This document shows, piece after piece, positions 20,863-32,354 of a stretch of DNA of 64,000 nt. The notes under the pieces were generated by a model. It was not told the DNA's origin. It saw nothing but the letters and a program-made list of their open reading frames with translations, and did not search any database. The number at the start of each line of letters is the position of its first letter. Position 1 is the stretch's first letter. Origin of the DNA: Fragilariopsis cylindrus CCMP1102. Lineage: Eukaryota > Bacillariophyta > Bacillariophyceae > Bacillariales > Bacillariaceae. Both the position numbers and the translations under genes were made by a program. The DNA lies in contig FMBT01000313.1 of NCBI GenBank assembly GCA_900095095.1, positions 372,001 through 436,000 of the forward strand. The letters are read 5' to 3'.

Positions 20863-23225
20863 TTACTGGTGTTGCCACTTTGAATCTTTCACTTTCGTAT
20901 CGGATGAGAAAGATGATCTTTTTGGGTGATTGTTGCGATTATTATTATTCTTCTTCTTCTTGTTGCCTTGAGTATACTTATTGTTTCGATTATTAGTTAT
21001 TGAACGATCCTTATTATTCATATTATGCCTCGACGAGTGGAAGGAAGCGGATGATGGAAAGTACTGTTCACAAATTTCGGCTAACTTTTGTTCCTTGTTT
21101 TTTATCCTTTTATCACGTCTTAAAACATGATGTACAGTATCATATGTATGTTCATTTGGATCCAATCCATTCTTTATCATATCTTGTAACAGTTCTTCGG
21201 CTTTCTCCATATCGTTGCTATACGCTTTGATGACTATATTATAGCTAGTAACATCAGGTCTTTCGTCTTCGTCGTCAAGTTCCTGTATGGAACGTAAAAT
21301 AAACTCGGCTCTGCGACCATAATGATGATAATCCTTGTTGTTGCTATGGTTATTCTTATTATTTCTATTTTCTTGTTCTAAAGAAGCCCAACAATTCATA
21401 ATTGCATTGTATGTGACAATATTGGGACGAGTGTCCAAGTTATAAGGAGAATCAGTTAATTCCTGCATCTGTAGGAGTAACTTTTCGGCTTCTTCCGCCG
21501 CTTTCACCGTCTTTTCTCTTGATAATGCAGTTAATATACTCGTAAAAGTTATTGAATTAGGCTTCGGTAGTAGCGACGAATTGTTATTGTAGTCTGAAAT
21601 TAGACTGTCATCGAGTAGTCTTGTCAAAAGTTCTAAAGATCGATTCAAATTCCCAAGTCTTGCATAACCGTTGATGATGGTGTTATACGAAACAATGTCG
21701 GGTGTTTCATAATGCGACATTGTTTCTTCCATAAAAGATTCTGCACGATCTGGATTTCCCGACTTGGTCCAACAATTCAATATTGTATTGCAGGTACGAA
21801 TATTCACTGAATGACCAATACTACTCATCCTTTCTGCGATCTTTTCGGCTTGTACGGCCAAATCGACTGTTGGTGATGATTTTTGTAGATTGGACAGGAA
21901 ACCGATGATCTGATGATAACTTATCTTATCCGGTTGAAATCGTTCAATATTATCATCGGTGTCATTTTGCTGTCGATGATGATCCTCGTCTTGTGATTGA
22001 TTCAATTTCTTCTGATATATTGATTCGGCTTTGGTTAAGATATCGATTGCTTTATTTGGTTGCCCGAGTTTGATCCATAGATTTAAAATTGTCGTACGTG
22101 CGCGTGCTGTCGGTTCAATATTGTCGAGCAATCTAGGGGTTTTATTATTGCTTTGACTATTGTTGTTCACGGTTGCATCGTCGATGACACTATGATTGAT
22201 GTTCCTGTTACCGTTGCCGTTGCTGCTGCTATAGCTAGCTTTAGCTTCGGTACTATCATCTTCTGTAACAATAGTATGGTTATTACTGCTACCACTGTAA
22301 CCTTCGTCGTCGTTGTCGATGAAACAATAACGTGCTTTGTTTTGTATATTTTCTTGTTGGTCATGAAGATCATCGAGTCGCTGTATGAAATTTTCTGCCG
22401 CAAAAGCAGCTTCTTTCGTATTTGCTTTTACATGAGATTTTAATACAGTGTGAAGTGTTACCGCATCGGGTTGAATATTCGATTTGTCTTTCAAATAATC
22501 CGTTAATAAACGATAGAACATATTTTCGGCCAATTCATATTGTCCTAACTCAGCAATAACATTCAAAATTACGTTGTAACAATCAATATGAACGATGGAC
22601 GACGACGATGAGTCGGTGCGATGTTGTCGAAGGGGGGATGAAGCCTCCTTTTCCTCCATCCGTCGCAAAAATTCAAAAACTGCCTGCTGCATTCTTTCTT
22701 CGTAATTATTACTACCATTATTTGACGCTATTGTTGTCCATCCCTCAACCAGTCCACGAATTGCGCTTTTAGTGGGATAAGTATCGATAGGAGTTGGAAT
22801 ACGTATGGTATCGTCACTATTATTGTAAATAATATTGTCACCCGTCATTGTTGCTGTTGTCGTGGTATCTACTACTTCTTCTCCGTTGGCGAATCGCATC
22901 ATATCATCAAGAACCTGTTCTGCCGTTGATATTGATTCGATTGACGTACAAGCACTGAGTACTCTTTGAAAACAATCTCGATCGGGTGTTAAGGACAATT
23001 CAGGAAATTTGATATGATTTCGACACATTCGAAGCAATAATCGATGTGCCAAACGATACTTATTATTATTATTATCATTATTATTCTCCTCGTATTGACT
23101 ATCTTGTTGTCCTTGGTTATAACTATTAGGACCATTATCTCTGCTATTATTTTTCTTCTGTTTCTGTTGTTTTTGTTCGTTGTTGTTTATGTGTCTGCTG
23201 TTACCATCATCGTTTTTAGACAATA

Positions 23226-23260
<35 letters not shown>

Positions 23261-24237
23261 AACGATAACGATAACGACGACGACGAAGATGCAAGTGCAG
23301 TTAAAACCAATCGATATGATTTGATTCCTGGTTGATGTCGACTTGATTCATTTGGCCACTCCATTAATAATGTACATGCACGTTCTGCTGCATCCGCGTT
23401 GACATATCCAGCAATTAATAGTCGTAATAATTGTGGATCGTACTTATTCTTAACAACAACATCTTCAGCCCGTTCTAATAATTTAACTCTTTTGGACTGA
23501 ACAACCTGTCGAAAGATTTTTAGTATAGTATCATTTGATATATTAGCTTCCTCATTACGTAACATTTCAAGCATATTCAATAGCATATTAGGATTCGGTA
23601 GTGGTTGAGTCTGATTATTAGTAGTATTGTTTTTACTGCTGCTATTGTTGCTGTTGTTGCTTCTGGTGGTGTGAGATATATGATCGTCAAATAACTGCTG
23701 TAAATAACCTTCAGTAACAACCGAATCAACATCGATGGACTTATACCATTCATCAATTCCCCCACCCCCTAAAACCATTCGATCTATTGCCAATTGTTCG
23801 TAATCTTGTGTGAAGATACTGTTGCTACTACTTGTACTGCTGATATTATTTTCTCTCGCTGTTGATGTTGATGTTGATGAAAGTGATAATGACATTTCAT
23901 TTATCCTCCTCACCCTTGTTCCTCTTCTTGTGCCTTCATCGCTATCGTCGTCGTCGTTGTCCTTGTCCTTGTCAGCCGGTGGTGATGTGGTAGAGAAAAA
24001 TGCAGAAGAGCTCCAATGCCGTCGACTACTACTACTACGTGCACCAGAAAAGCGAGGAGAAGAAGAATCATACAATGACGACGGCGGTAGGATCATCACC
24101 TGTGAATTGGTCGTTTTTGTACTATTCTTATTATTATTCGTACTGATCGTATTGGTATTGCTACTACGACGATTATTTCGTAGTAGCAATGGCAACAATC
24201 GCCTTGTTATGAATATGCTGTTCCCGTTTTTCGACAT
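20863..24237 (-). CDS. Pentatricopeptide repeat (PPR) protein, probably organellar
   Basis: 1124 aa, single exon, ATG at 24237. The N-terminus (MSKNGNSIFITRRLLPLLLR, then Ser/Arg/Asn-rich) looks like a mitochondrial presequence, without a clear signal peptide. PPR motifs of ~35 residues are readable in the second half, for example PDVTSYNIVIKAYSNDMEKA, PDIVSYNTIINGYARLGNLN, PNIVTYNAIMNCWASLEQEN, PDKISYHQIIGFLSNLQ and PNEHTYDTVHHVLRRDKRI. More diverged ones lie earlier (HIDCYNVILNVIAELGQYEL). They are separated by Asn/Asp/Ser-rich loops, which is common in diatom PPR proteins. PPR proteins bind organellar transcripts and act in processing or stability. There are no E/DYW editing extensions at the C-terminus, which ends in a Lys/Asn-rich tail. 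Confidence 0.88.
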
Positions 24238-24733
24238 GATAAATAGAATGAAAGCGAGCGTACGTCCCCCCGTCCAGCAATTAATGCTTTAGCTACTAGT
24301 AAATTGGCATTCAATTTACCTTTGGACGAGTAAGTAGCAGAAGATACATCTATATCGTTGTTGTCTTTTGCTTTTTCCACCCAAAAAAGAATGTTGATGA
24401 TCAGATGATCATGATCAATGTGTTAACACAATGATGATAATTTTCGATTTTCAAATTTTCTGTTTGTACTTTTCGAGAAAGTTAGTTTAAGTGTGAATGA
24501 CACGTGGAAGTCTGTAAGTCTGTAGACCAAATTCGAATACATTGGCGACGCGGTGGACTCACGATATTTACATGCCCCGAATTTTATGTATCTCTTGGGA
24601 CCTTGTTTCCGCGATGTCGTAGGTCCTACTATCCAAAGATCTCAGCATGGGTAATAAAATTACAGTACATCCTTTTTTTTCTACTAGTATATCCAAAACA
24701 GAATATTAGTTAAATAATGTAGGACTCTACAAG

Positions 24734-25579
24734 ATGTTTCGAACAACAACAGCAGAAGAAGAAGAAGCACAGGAGGTTGATCGAAACTTTAAGGCGAAAT
24801 ATGAAGTAGACGATGAGATGAAAGAGAAAGAGGAAGAGAAAGAGAACCTGATTCCCGAAGTAGCAGTGACGACAGAAGAACAACAAATCGTCGATTCTCA
24901 TTCAGCAGAGGAGAGTCAGATAAGGAGTAGGAGAAGTCCTCACATTCATCGATGTGTCAGTAGATTAGTACGAGGAAGAGGAGGCTTATCCAGTTGGATA
25001 GTAGTGGGTGGTGTTCTTCTCACTGGGTGGTACTATAATACAAGGAATGTACAGGGGTTTTTTTCTCTTCCGTCGATCAATGACAACATTGATCCATCAT
25101 CATCATCATCATCATCGAATTCAAAGATGATAGCATCGTCTCAGAAACAAGTAGTAGGAGTTGTAGAAAAGAGGAGTAATACAACAATAATAATGGAAGA
25201 AACAAAACACAATCATAATGTAACTAACTTAGATATAACAACTGTTGATAACGATTTAGATCTATCATTATCACACTATGAATGTGGCTATATTAAGTGT
25301 TTTATTCCATCGAAATCAAATCAAGATATTGGTTATTTACTCGTGCTACGATCAAGGAAGAAGAGGACAGATCCATTCATAACAGCAATGATTAGAGGAT
25401 GGCACTTAGCACAATGGATTGATGAACAGTTTGGTGTTCTTCCTAATGGCTTGCACCGTCATTTTTATGTTGATGCACCGTTTATCATTCAATTGAACGA
25501 AACAGTACTAACAGAACTACATAAAATTCATGAACAATCCAAAGATATGACAGACAAAAATAATAATATAAATATCTAA
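24734..25579 (+). CDS. Unknown single-pass membrane protein, 3' end formed by LINE sequence
   Basis: The open frame encodes 281 aa. The N-terminal ~75 residues are acidic, then basic (IRSRRSPHIHRCVSRLVRGR), followed by a likely membrane helix SSWIVVGGVLLTGWYYNT. After a Ser run and a linker comes a globular-looking domain, YECGYIKCFIPSKSNQDIGY then LLVLRSRK and FITAMIRGWHLAQWIDEQFG, that I do not recognise. The last ~8 codons (NNNINI, stop) and the sequence after them belong to the 3' terminus of the minus-strand LINE, because the same sequence recurs in inverse at 61680-61781. So the native C-terminus is probably lost or displaced; I could not find its continuation beyond 35.2 kb. Confidence 0.5.
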   Translation: MFRTTTAEEEEAQEVDRNFKAKYEVDDEMKEKEEEKENLIPEVAVTTEEQQIVDSHSAEESQIRSRRSPHIHRCVSRLVRGRGGLSSWIVVGGVLLTGWYYNTRNVQGFFSLPSINDNIDPSSSSSSSNSKMIASSQKQVVGVVEKRSNTTIIMEETKHNHNVTNLDITTVDNDLDLSLSHYECGYIKCFIPSKSNQDIGYLLVLRSRKKRTDPFITAMIRGWHLAQWIDEQFGVLPNGLHRHFYVDAPFIIQLNETVLTELHKIHEQSKDMTDKNNNINI

Positions 25580-25682
25580 TTTAAATCCTTTCGAAACGCT
25601 CAGCCCATGGCTCGAGTACCATCTCACAAAGGCGCAGCACTGCCGGAGCAGCTATACCGCAAATCTACTTTTATGTAATGTC

Positions 25683-28600
25683 TTACGACACTAATGACAA
25701 GAAACCAACTATTGATCTCTGTCTTCCACTGTTTTGTTTACGCCGTCGTCTCTCCTTCTTCCTACCATCTGTTTCCAGTATATCTTTCCTTTGTCTAGTG
25801 TTCATCCTTTCTATCACATCGTCGTTGTTGCTCCATCCCCTGATCCATTGGACTACAGACGTTGCTCCTGCTTGTGAGGCTGCTTTGTATTTCTTCACAC
25901 TATTTGCAATCGCTCTCTTGTGGCTACTGATAAATGTCGCAATTGTTTGTGCAGTTGAACTATCAATGAATTCTTCTATGTCATTGTGGAATAAGCCCAT
26001 ATCTACCGGTCTTGCTTTGTCCTTTAGTGCATTTAGTTTTCTTACATCTGTACTGAGTTTGGTTTTTCTTGTTCTTTCTTGTTGTTCTACAGATTTACCA
26101 TGGACTTCCTCATTCCTTAATTCCCATAGTTTAATGAAATAGGTCAGAGTCACTTCAGCCACCGACGCTCCCCAAACGTAACAGTCTCTTTTCTTTCCTA
26201 TTGTCTTGTTTGTACTGTTCTCCTGTAGTTGTAACCATTCCTGCGATATTTTACCAGCGAAGAAATGTCTCCATCCGATTCTCTCTTGTGACAAGATAGC
26301 ATTTGCAAATTGTATCGGAAACTTGCTTATATCGACCTCTCCAAACTCCAGCCATGCTGCAATAGCGGAGCATAGAGCTTCTGTTATTGCGTATTCTGTC
26401 TCCATCGTGTTTAGCTTCTTTCTAATTGCATTTATATATTGGTTTCTCCATTTAATTCTTGACTTTGCAGTACATCTTATCATATGGTCTCTTGTTTCGT
26501 GGTTGTTACATAAAACACATGTATCGTGGTGTTGGTATTTCATTCTGCACAGCGTGTCAGCTGTTGGTAACAGATCATTGCATATTTTTGTGATTAGAAC
26601 GTCTCTGTTGATTCTTTGTATAGCAAGTGAGAGGCATTTCCAAGAAACTATCTCAATGACTTCATTTGACCACTGGAATTTGTACTGTAGGTATTGAATG
26701 TATTCCGGCTCAACATATGCTCTTATTAATTGTTTCCTATAGTTGCTTGTGATGCTGATTCCTCTTATCGATAGCATGGCATCACAGCTTGGTAGGAGGA
26801 ATACCAATGGTCTGAATTTCCCTTTTTCCATCTGAAAGTCTCCTGCAAATTTGTCTGCATCGACGTTGAGTTGTGCTTCTAAGTTCAGGTCCATGTAAGG
26901 TGTGTTCTTATCTTGATGACCTTTAACCCACTTGTAGGATGCCTCTATTCCATATGTCTCTGTTGTTCTATATATTTGCTCTGTCACGTCGAACTCCGAT
27001 TTCAGGGTCTCATTTGGGTATGGATCGTTGTAATGCTTATGTGCTTTCAGTCGTTTGATCAGTTCTAGATTATCAGATATGAATACTATCTTCATTGGTT
27101 CTACCTCAAGGTATTTTATGATTAATGCTATAAACATTGTTACTGACAACATTCCTGCTCCTTCTGCCCGAAGTGAATTTCCTCTCCCATTACAAGGTCC
27201 TGCAGCTGCTGCTAATCTTTCGCCAGTAGGTGTAGCTAAGATCCAACCAAAGCTCATGTCATGGAATTTTACAGAACCATCAGATACAGCTAACAAGTAC
27301 TTGTGTTTCTCCATGCATGCTACTATTTCCCACAGGTTGGAATACCCATCTTCTGAAAAGAAATGAACATCCTCCAGGAGTACTCGCACCCATTCTGGTT
27401 GTGCTTGTATAAATCTGTCCCATGATACGTCGGGTCCATAAGCATTCTGTGTTCTCTTATCTTTAACTATTACTGCTGTCATCTCGCCATATTTCATTCC
27501 ATTTGCTAAAGATTTTATTTGTATTGGTGTTCCATTTCGTATCTTAAATTCATCCAGTTCCATTTCGTCGATTAAAGTGAGTTGATACCCTTGACGTTCA
27601 TAAACTTCCCAATACTGATGGTTATCTTCTTTGTTGCTACAATGATGATATATATTATTGTCTATATTAGACTGGTATGATTCCCACTTGCCGGATTTGC
27701 TGTGTTGGTTTGTCCAAGATCCTAGTTCCAATTCTAATTTCTTATCGTCTGTTGTGAATGATCTTATTGCCTTCTTCCAAAATTTCCAGCTGTAGGAGTT
27801 TGGTTTCTGTTGTTTTGGTCTAGTCAATGATACTGTGTATGTTGTTTTGTTGTGTTTGTTGTCTTCGATACCTTTCTGTAACGACTTTCCGTCCTCATTA
27901 CAAATTTCACTTAAATACATCACACCCAAATACATTCTGACGCAATTGATCCGTTCTCTTTGAATAGTGGTGAATTCCATTTCGGCTACTCTTTCCATGA
28001 TACTTTTGTCGTTAGTTCTCAATTTAGATCTAATATAAGTATTATTCAATTTTATTTTGCCATCAATTGTGTCCAAGTATTCTCTCATTCCTGGTATTAC
28101 TTTACCGTTTACGTAATCTAATATACGTTCTGGATGTTCTAATAAGGGGTATGTAACACCTGCTTGATATGATGTCCATGCATATACGATTCGTAATTGT
28201 TTTCCAATATCTTCTGTAGGTGTCCTCCAGTTTTTCAGAAAGTGAGTTACGTAGCCTGTTCCGGCCGTCACGTACAGAGGTGTAAATCCTCCTCCTCCAA
28301 GTTCTATAGGTCCAGCTAGTACTGCTCTTGACGTGTTCCTATTGTACCCGCATTTCGCATATATTTTAGGCAAACTTGCTTTCTCTATCTTTTGTAATTG
28401 CTTTTTCGATAGAAATGATTGCGGCAATATGTATTCGACTGCTGGTTTCCAAACAGCTCTATACAGCATTTTGCTTTCAGCTCTCGTGCCTCCGCACTGT
28501 GTTATAGCTTCCCCGATCTTTACTGCTTTCTTTAACGTACGTTCGAATTCTGTGTTACAAGAATCGCTTGGAGCTTTTGCATGTCCTAGATTCACTCTTG

Positions 28601-30320
28601 TTTGGTATATATTTTTAGATTTGATGGAGATTGGTTCGCCCTTTTCATTCTGTAGTGTTATTGATTCCCCAGGGTTATGTTTCATTCTTGGAATTCCACT
28701 GTCTTCGAAGTCGTAATGTATCACATGATATCCGCATTTTGATAGTTCCAATTTGCCTCCTGAGCACCACAACAGATCGTGCCATAGCTGTGCATCATCC
28801 TGCATTTTCTTCAGCAATTCCTGTAGTGTATCATCGGGATTGCCTCCGGTGATACATGTGGAGTCATCGACAAACCCTACCATATTGAATCTGACTATCA
28901 TGTCACCTTCTGGTGACTGAAATAACATTCCGGACGCTCTTTCATTGTGGCATTGGAATAGTACACTTGATATAAAACACCATATTGTTGGTGAATTGCT
29001 TGATCCTTGGCCTGTTCCGTGTATGGGAAATTTAACACAGTGTCTATATGACGTATCAGATACTTTCAGTGATGATTTCAGTTTGAATTCTGCTTCTTCT
29101 AATGTTTGTGCATGTATGAATATAACGTCTTTGTGAATGCCGTATTTCCTTCCTGCTAAACTTGCTATTGCACATAGGATTCTATCATAGCATGCTGCTG
29201 CGTCGTTATCAAAATTTGCAACTGGATATCTTGTCAGTTTTGAATAATCAAATCGTAATTCTTCTAAGTATGTCAGTGATGTGCAATCTCGTCCGGGTAA
29301 CCCTCCATACTGGCCTTGGTGTAGTGATTTTGTCTTTAACGCTGTGTGCATACCTTCTCTCCATTTCACGCCCCAGAGGAGACTTAAGTCTGCTTCATAC
29401 AGATGAATGACTCGCAACCGGTGTATCTTGACATTACCATGTTCTTTATATATCATCATATTGACTATCGTCTTCCATCGTTGAAGAGAATATCTATGTT
29501 TGATCGCATAATTGATCAAACCTATATAGCATTTGGATATCTCTTCTTGAAATGTTACAAATTCTTTTCTTTCTTCCTCTTTTAAGGATCGATCTATTGT
29601 TGCCACCAGAGCTTTGTAATGTCCCAGATGCCTTCCACTTGGAGATGTCGACGTTGTTTCTCTCCATACTTTGAATTTACCTGTAAATTCTTTCATTGTT
29701 AAGAATTTCGGTTTGTCTTCTGTCTCGGTCACTCGTGTCATATTATCTAGAAATAGTCTTGTTATATCTGATAATTCATCATCGTTATATTCTCCTTTTA
29801 GGACCAGTTCGGCCTCATTCGTTGATGCACTCCAATTGAATTTGTGTTTCATAGTTTCTGTTGTAAAGGGCGTTCTGTCACTTTCAGCCTGTCCAAAATG
29901 ACGTTGGTTGCGCAATCTCAGCAGGAATTCAATCTCTTTTGGGCAATTTACTTCTCTCCATTTGCTTGCATCTTTCTGGTCTGTTGCTTTCGGGTCTTCC
30001 AGGTTGTAGTCTGTCTCGTCATTGTATTCTTCAGCTGTTGGCCATGTGATTGGTACTTGTAATCTCGATATACCTCCTCCATTGTGTATAAGTCCTCTCT
30101 TGAACTTCAATTTTTGGAAAGCTCTTGTTTTCTGTTCTGTCTCTTTCATTTGACGAATCGCCTTAGCTTTCTTCTTGTCGTCTGCGTCTTCTGCCATATT
30201 TGCCCTCTCCGTAAGTGATTCATCTCTCTTCTTTTCAGATTCCTTGTGTATTTCTTTTACTCTTGTGCGTAGTATTTCTATTTGTCCTAGTATTTCTTCC
30301 ATTGGCATTCCTTCTCTCAT
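25683..30320 (-). CDS. LINE ORF2: reverse transcriptase-RNase H polyprotein part
   Basis: 1545 codons open. The frame is also open upstream of the first ATG (STDIALGLQ-M), so it is the continuation of the endonuclease frame, not an independent start. The N-terminal ~70 residues are a charged coiled coil. RT landmarks: VANFDNDAAACYDRI (motif A, ~369), GTGQGSSNSP (motif B, ~435) and GFVDDST (motif C with FVDD, ~482). RNase H follows at ~1005-1160, with LAVSDGSVKF, RAEGAGML (Glu), FISDNLEL (Asp) and WVKGHQDK. At ~1270, CVLCNNHETRDHMIRC is a zinc-knuckle-like CCHC of the kind seen near LINE C-termini. The C-terminus is basic (RKKERRRRKQ). It would copy its RNA at a nicked target. Confidence 0.88.
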   Translation of the reverse strand: MREGMPMEEILGQIEILRTRVKEIHKESEKKRDESLTERANMAEDADDKKKAKAIRQMKETEQKTRAFQKLKFKRGLIHNGGGISRLQVPITWPTAEEYNDETDYNLEDPKATDQKDASKWREVNCPKEIEFLLRLRNQRHFGQAESDRTPFTTETMKHKFNWSASTNEAELVLKGEYNDDELSDITRLFLDNMTRVTETEDKPKFLTMKEFTGKFKVWRETTSTSPSGRHLGHYKALVATIDRSLKEEERKEFVTFQEEISKCYIGLINYAIKHRYSLQRWKTIVNMMIYKEHGNVKIHRLRVIHLYEADLSLLWGVKWREGMHTALKTKSLHQGQYGGLPGRDCTSLTYLEELRFDYSKLTRYPVANFDNDAAACYDRILCAIASLAGRKYGIHKDVIFIHAQTLEEAEFKLKSSLKVSDTSYRHCVKFPIHGTGQGSSNSPTIWCFISSVLFQCHNERASGMLFQSPEGDMIVRFNMVGFVDDSTCITGGNPDDTLQELLKKMQDDAQLWHDLLWCSGGKLELSKCGYHVIHYDFEDSGIPRMKHNPGESITLQNEKGEPISIKSKNIYQTRVNLGHAKAPSDSCNTEFERTLKKAVKIGEAITQCGGTRAESKMLYRAVWKPAVEYILPQSFLSKKQLQKIEKASLPKIYAKCGYNRNTSRAVLAGPIELGGGGFTPLYVTAGTGYVTHFLKNWRTPTEDIGKQLRIVYAWTSYQAGVTYPLLEHPERILDYVNGKVIPGMREYLDTIDGKIKLNNTYIRSKLRTNDKSIMERVAEMEFTTIQRERINCVRMYLGVMYLSEICNEDGKSLQKGIEDNKHNKTTYTVSLTRPKQQKPNSYSWKFWKKAIRSFTTDDKKLELELGSWTNQHSKSGKWESYQSNIDNNIYHHCSNKEDNHQYWEVYERQGYQLTLIDEMELDEFKIRNGTPIQIKSLANGMKYGEMTAVIVKDKRTQNAYGPDVSWDRFIQAQPEWVRVLLEDVHFFSEDGYSNLWEIVACMEKHKYLLAVSDGSVKFHDMSFGWILATPTGERLAAAAGPCNGRGNSLRAEGAGMLSVTMFIALIIKYLEVEPMKIVFISDNLELIKRLKAHKHYNDPYPNETLKSEFDVTEQIYRTTETYGIEASYKWVKGHQDKNTPYMDLNLEAQLNVDADKFAGDFQMEKGKFRPLVFLLPSCDAMLSIRGISITSNYRKQLIRAYVEPEYIQYLQYKFQWSNEVIEIVSWKCLSLAIQRINRDVLITKICNDLLPTADTLCRMKYQHHDTCVLCNNHETRDHMIRCTAKSRIKWRNQYINAIRKKLNTMETEYAITEALCSAIAAWLEFGEVDISKFPIQFANAILSQERIGWRHFFAGKISQEWLQLQENSTNKTIGKKRDCYVWGASVAEVTLTYFIKLWELRNEEVHGKSVEQQERTRKTKLSTDVRKLNALKDKARPVDMGLFHNDIEEFIDSSTAQTIATFISSHKRAIANSVKKYKAASQAGATSVVQWIRGWSNNDDVIERMNTRQRKDILETDGRKKERRRRKQNSGRQRSIVGFLSLVS

Positions 30321-30328
30321 CTGTAGTC

Positions 30329-31192
30329 CTAGTGCGATGTCCGTGCTATGAGTGCACGTGATGATAGTTTCCGTACTCGTCTACTTTTGTATTGACACCA
30401 TACTGATAGGTTTCTTTTTGTTTCATGTATTTCGATGTTCCAGTAATCTTTTCTTCTTCTTTTACATTGGTTGGAAGCGTGTTCGCATGCTTGCGTCATG
30501 AGTGAGTCTAGTTTTTCTGCCTCCTCGTGGTCTGGGTCATCACTTGCCAGTAGGTTCCTTATTCTTGTCATTACTGCGTTGGCCATAAGATGCGAGTGTG
30601 CTGCTGCGAGATAAGTAGTTACTGCTTTTGGATCTTTGCTTGCGAACGTTCTTCCTGCCTGGTCATATACTGGTTCTTGTTTATTTCCAAATAGAACTTC
30701 TTCTCCTATATCAAAGTAATATGCACGGTGATCTCCTTTTAGCCTGTACATGAATGGCTCGTACACAAAGTTTGTCACTCGGTTCGCTAGCTCTGGGGGG
30801 GCTAGTGCGAAGTCGATAGTCCTTGAACCTCTCATATATGTTTTAAATTGTTTGTGGTTTGGATGTACTTGTTTGAATATATTAACAAATCCAAAGTAGT
30901 CGCATAGTTTTTGTGATGTTGATGTTCCTTTACATTCTTCATTCCAATCTCCCAGTATAATGGGTGTTATGTTATTGTTCTCGTCTGTAAGGAATTCATT
31001 CAAGAACTTTTTCAAGTCTTTATAGAAGTTTCTTCTTGGATCTCTGTCGACTCTGTTTGTTTCACTTAGCATTATTTCCTGTTGATGATATGCTGTAACT
31101 CCTTTTGGGTTTGTTGGTTGCTTGCAGCATTGATATACACTTACAATGAGTATGTCTTTTCCTCCTTTTCCATCCAGTACTGATACGTCCAT
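30329..31192 (-). pseudogene. LINE ORF2: APE-like endonuclease, C-terminal piece
   Basis: 287 open codons contain the core of an exonuclease-endonuclease-phosphatase fold: ILIVSVYQCC, then IILGDWNEE (the GDxN catalytic motif), RTIDFALAPPEL and KGDHRAYYFDIG (GDH in place of SDH). It is in a different frame from the upstream pieces at 31338-31141 and from the RT frame that follows. With the N-terminal pieces it forms one endonuclease interrupted by at least two frame changes. Confidence 0.75.
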
Positions 31193-31338
31193 CTTCCCAT
31201 CGAATCCGTGCCTGATTTCTTCACTCTTCCAGCTGTTTTTCCCATTGATACGATTGCTGTACCGCCTGGTTTAAATGCGGATTTGTTTTCGACTACCACT
31301 TGACTAGTCCCCCATACGGCTCGTGCCTGTCTGTCCAT
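31141..31338 (-). pseudogene. LINE ORF2: APE-like endonuclease, middle piece
   Basis: The segment SAFKPGGTAIVSMGKTAGRV continuing to SGTDSMGRWTYQYW is typical of the endonuclease of this LINE group (a KPGGT...GR...SGTD..GRW pattern). It overlaps the C-terminal piece by 52 bp in another frame, and lies 24 bp after the end of the N-terminal piece. Confidence 0.7.
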
Positions 31339-31362
31339 TGATTTAGTATTCTCGTAGAATTT

Positions 31363-32169
31363 CTATCTTTGTTGCGTTTGCAGGAAATCGGTGTTCACTT
31401 CCGAGTAGCATTGAATATCGACGTTTAAGTCCATCGCGTTTTGGAGATGACTTTTCAATTGGCCTGCTTTGATACCATTTGGATTACATCCAGATATCCG
31501 TATCATTCCTGGTAATTTTGGTTCCTCCATTGTGCCTCCCATTGGTTCTGCTTCTTCTTCATCCAATGCTTCTAATATGAATCTCTCTTCAACTATTTCT
31601 ATTATCTCTGGGGGTGCTCCTCCTCTCAGTCGTAATGTAACCGGTTTCTTTGTGGTATTATCTTCTGTTTGCACTGACCCACTGTCGACAGATCGGTCGT
31701 CGTCATCATCTCCGTTTCGTTTGATTAACTTAGGCATTGTTATTGGCTCATACACTGATTCGTCTTCATCCTCCTCGTCATCTTCCATCTCCTGATTTCG
31801 GGTTTTTGCTTGTATACGTTCCCATTTCAATACTTCTTTTGTTTCTTTTATTATTTCTTTTTGCAGTTGCAGGAGTTCTCTTTTGTTCTCTTTTCTTTCT
31901 TCTTTTAGTTTTTGTCTCTCAGTATTGATCATTCTTGATGGTACGAATGCTATTGTTGTTTTTGTTAGACTATCTGTTAAATTGTTTGTCTGTAGATTAC
32001 TAATCTTTGTTATTTCTTCTTTTAATTTAAATAGTCTATTTTCCAATGTGTCTTGGTTGTCTCCGTATGCAACCTCTTGTTCATCGTAATTCTCGTACAC
32101 TATCTCGTCCTCGCTCTCTTCATCATCGCTATCACTATCCTCTCTATCTCTGTCTTGTAGTGTCGGCAT
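31363..32169 (-). CDS. LINE ORF2 N-terminal part: acidic/coiled-coil region plus start of endonuclease
   Basis: 268 codons from MPTLQDRD. The first ~200 residues are acidic with a long coiled coil (NTERQKLKEERKENKRELLQ) and a Gly-rich LRLRGGAPP motif. The last ~50 residues, IRISGCNPNGIKAGQLKSHL then DIQCYSEVNTDF, are the first strand and the catalytic Asn and Glu of an APE endonuclease. The frame stops there, and the fold continues in another frame at 31338. Confidence 0.75.
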   Translation of the reverse strand: MPTLQDRDREDSDSDDEESEDEIVYENYDEQEVAYGDNQDTLENRLFKLKEEITKISNLQTNNLTDSLTKTTIAFVPSRMINTERQKLKEERKENKRELLQLQKEIIKETKEVLKWERIQAKTRNQEMEDDEEDEDESVYEPITMPKLIKRNGDDDDDRSVDSGSVQTEDNTTKKPVTLRLRGGAPPEIIEIVEERFILEALDEEEAEPMGGTMEEPKLPGMIRISGCNPNGIKAGQLKSHLQNAMDLNVDIQCYSEVNTDFLQTQQR

Positions 32170-32354
32170 TTCATTATCCTTATCTTCTTCGTCGTTGTTA
32201 TTCTTTGTATGTTTGTCTAAATATATTTGTTTGTGTTGGTATCATTGTTGTTATATCGTATGAATGTTCTAATAGTTGTGCGCCTGATCGTTCTGTTGGA
32301 TTGTCTGCAGTCTTTCCTTCACGAGTATGCTTTAGATTGGCACTTGAAGTGCCT

